Assembly (NCBI GenBank): GCA_963921795.1
Contig: OY997645.1
Span: 24,949,472 to 25,013,471 of the forward strand
Reading direction: 5' to 3'
DNA: 64,000 nucleotides
DNA from: Nannobrachium achirus
Lineage: Eukaryota; Chordata; Actinopteri; Myctophiformes; Myctophidae
Below the pieces are notes generated by a model. That model was given only the letters and a program-made list of their open reading frames with translations, searched no databases and was not told the origin of the DNA. A program made the position numbers and the translations under genes. This document shows, in pieces, positions 63,549 through 64,000 of the stretch (positions within the stretch are counted from its first letter, which is position 1; each line of letters begins with the position of its first letter).

Positions 63549-64000
63549 AACGACCTTGGAAGATTCTCCAAGAATTATTTGTGATTATGGTTTTGAAGAC
63601 TCTGAGATGTGTATGCACACATTGACCATATGCACGCACACACATGCACGCCCATCCACAGACAACCCCCCACACACTACACATTTTGCTTGATGAATCA
63701 ATCATGAATTTGGAATTTTATCCATTCTTTTTTCTCGAAAGCGTTCTACTCTAATTGCCTGTGCCTTGTCTAATTGTGTGTGCAAACTGTATTTCATGTT
63801 GTTGTTTTTTCCTAGATTGTACTCTAATTGCCTGCAGTGCAAAGTCACATTTCATTCGCCAAGCCGATACTGAATGAAGTCAATTGTCATAATTAACTCA
63901 GAATTTTACAAGGGCATTCCCTTGTTGCAAATGAAGCCATCAATATGGCAACCTTCCTCTGCTCACTCATCCCAAATATGAGCTCCTTTAAAATCAATCG
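63548..64000. other. non-coding, nothing recognised
   Basis: A repeated TCTAATTG / CTAATTGCCTG word occurs three times at 63750-63835. No gene. Confidence 0.5.

Overview
This window looks like ray-finned fish (teleost) nuclear DNA. It has vertebrate-style split exons, very long dinucleotide runs, and a dense mix of Tc1, hAT, piggyBac, Harbinger, Mutator, Helitron-like, DIRS and LTR elements. I cannot name the species. I recognise one host gene. No tRNA, rRNA, CRISPR array or bacterial-type feature was seen.

Host gene (minus strand, coding part 13115 down to 1410). Seven coding exons with matching splice phases give about 504 residues of a secreted cholinesterase-family protein. The signal peptide, choline-binding Trp, oxyanion glycines, Ser-Glu-His triad and five of the six expected intrachain cysteines are all visible. 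The two acyl-pocket positions are both Leu, as expected of a butyrylcholinesterase-like pocket, and two peripheral-site tyrosines are absent. The C-terminal exon or exons lie left of the window. A non-coding first exon may lie near 19770-19900.

Introns and flanks, 1-20 kb. Intron 2 holds an old Tc1 element (4573-9807) that contains a 2-kb hAT element with an 8-bp target duplication, which itself contains a small TAA-flanked element. Other hAT, piggyBac-type (TTAA) and Harbinger-type palindromic elements fill the rest. A Ty3/gypsy gag fossil, partly duplicated, sits at 16-17.6 kb between long microsatellites.

20-41 kb. Helitron-like elements dominate (21.6-22.3, 27.0-28.3, 31.8-36.7, 40.8 kb, and again at 1-1.2 kb). 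They share a 5' TTGCGACC start, two hairpins, a CTGG end and insertion between A and T. They carry 37-bp arrays with perfect CArG boxes and a second minisatellite resembling RFX half-sites.

41.9-52.5 kb. This is a three-level nest: a hAT element split by a DIRS-type tyrosine-recombinase retroelement fossil, itself split by a very young LTR element with almost identical LTRs and no recognisable gag or pol.

52.5-64 kb. Microsatellites, hAT and Mutator-type small elements and unassigned DNA.

Across the whole window a palindromic sequence of about 75 bp (arm AAAATAGCAGATCTACAAGC) recurs roughly 20 times as full or half copies, often inside other transposons. It is the most unusual pattern I found.
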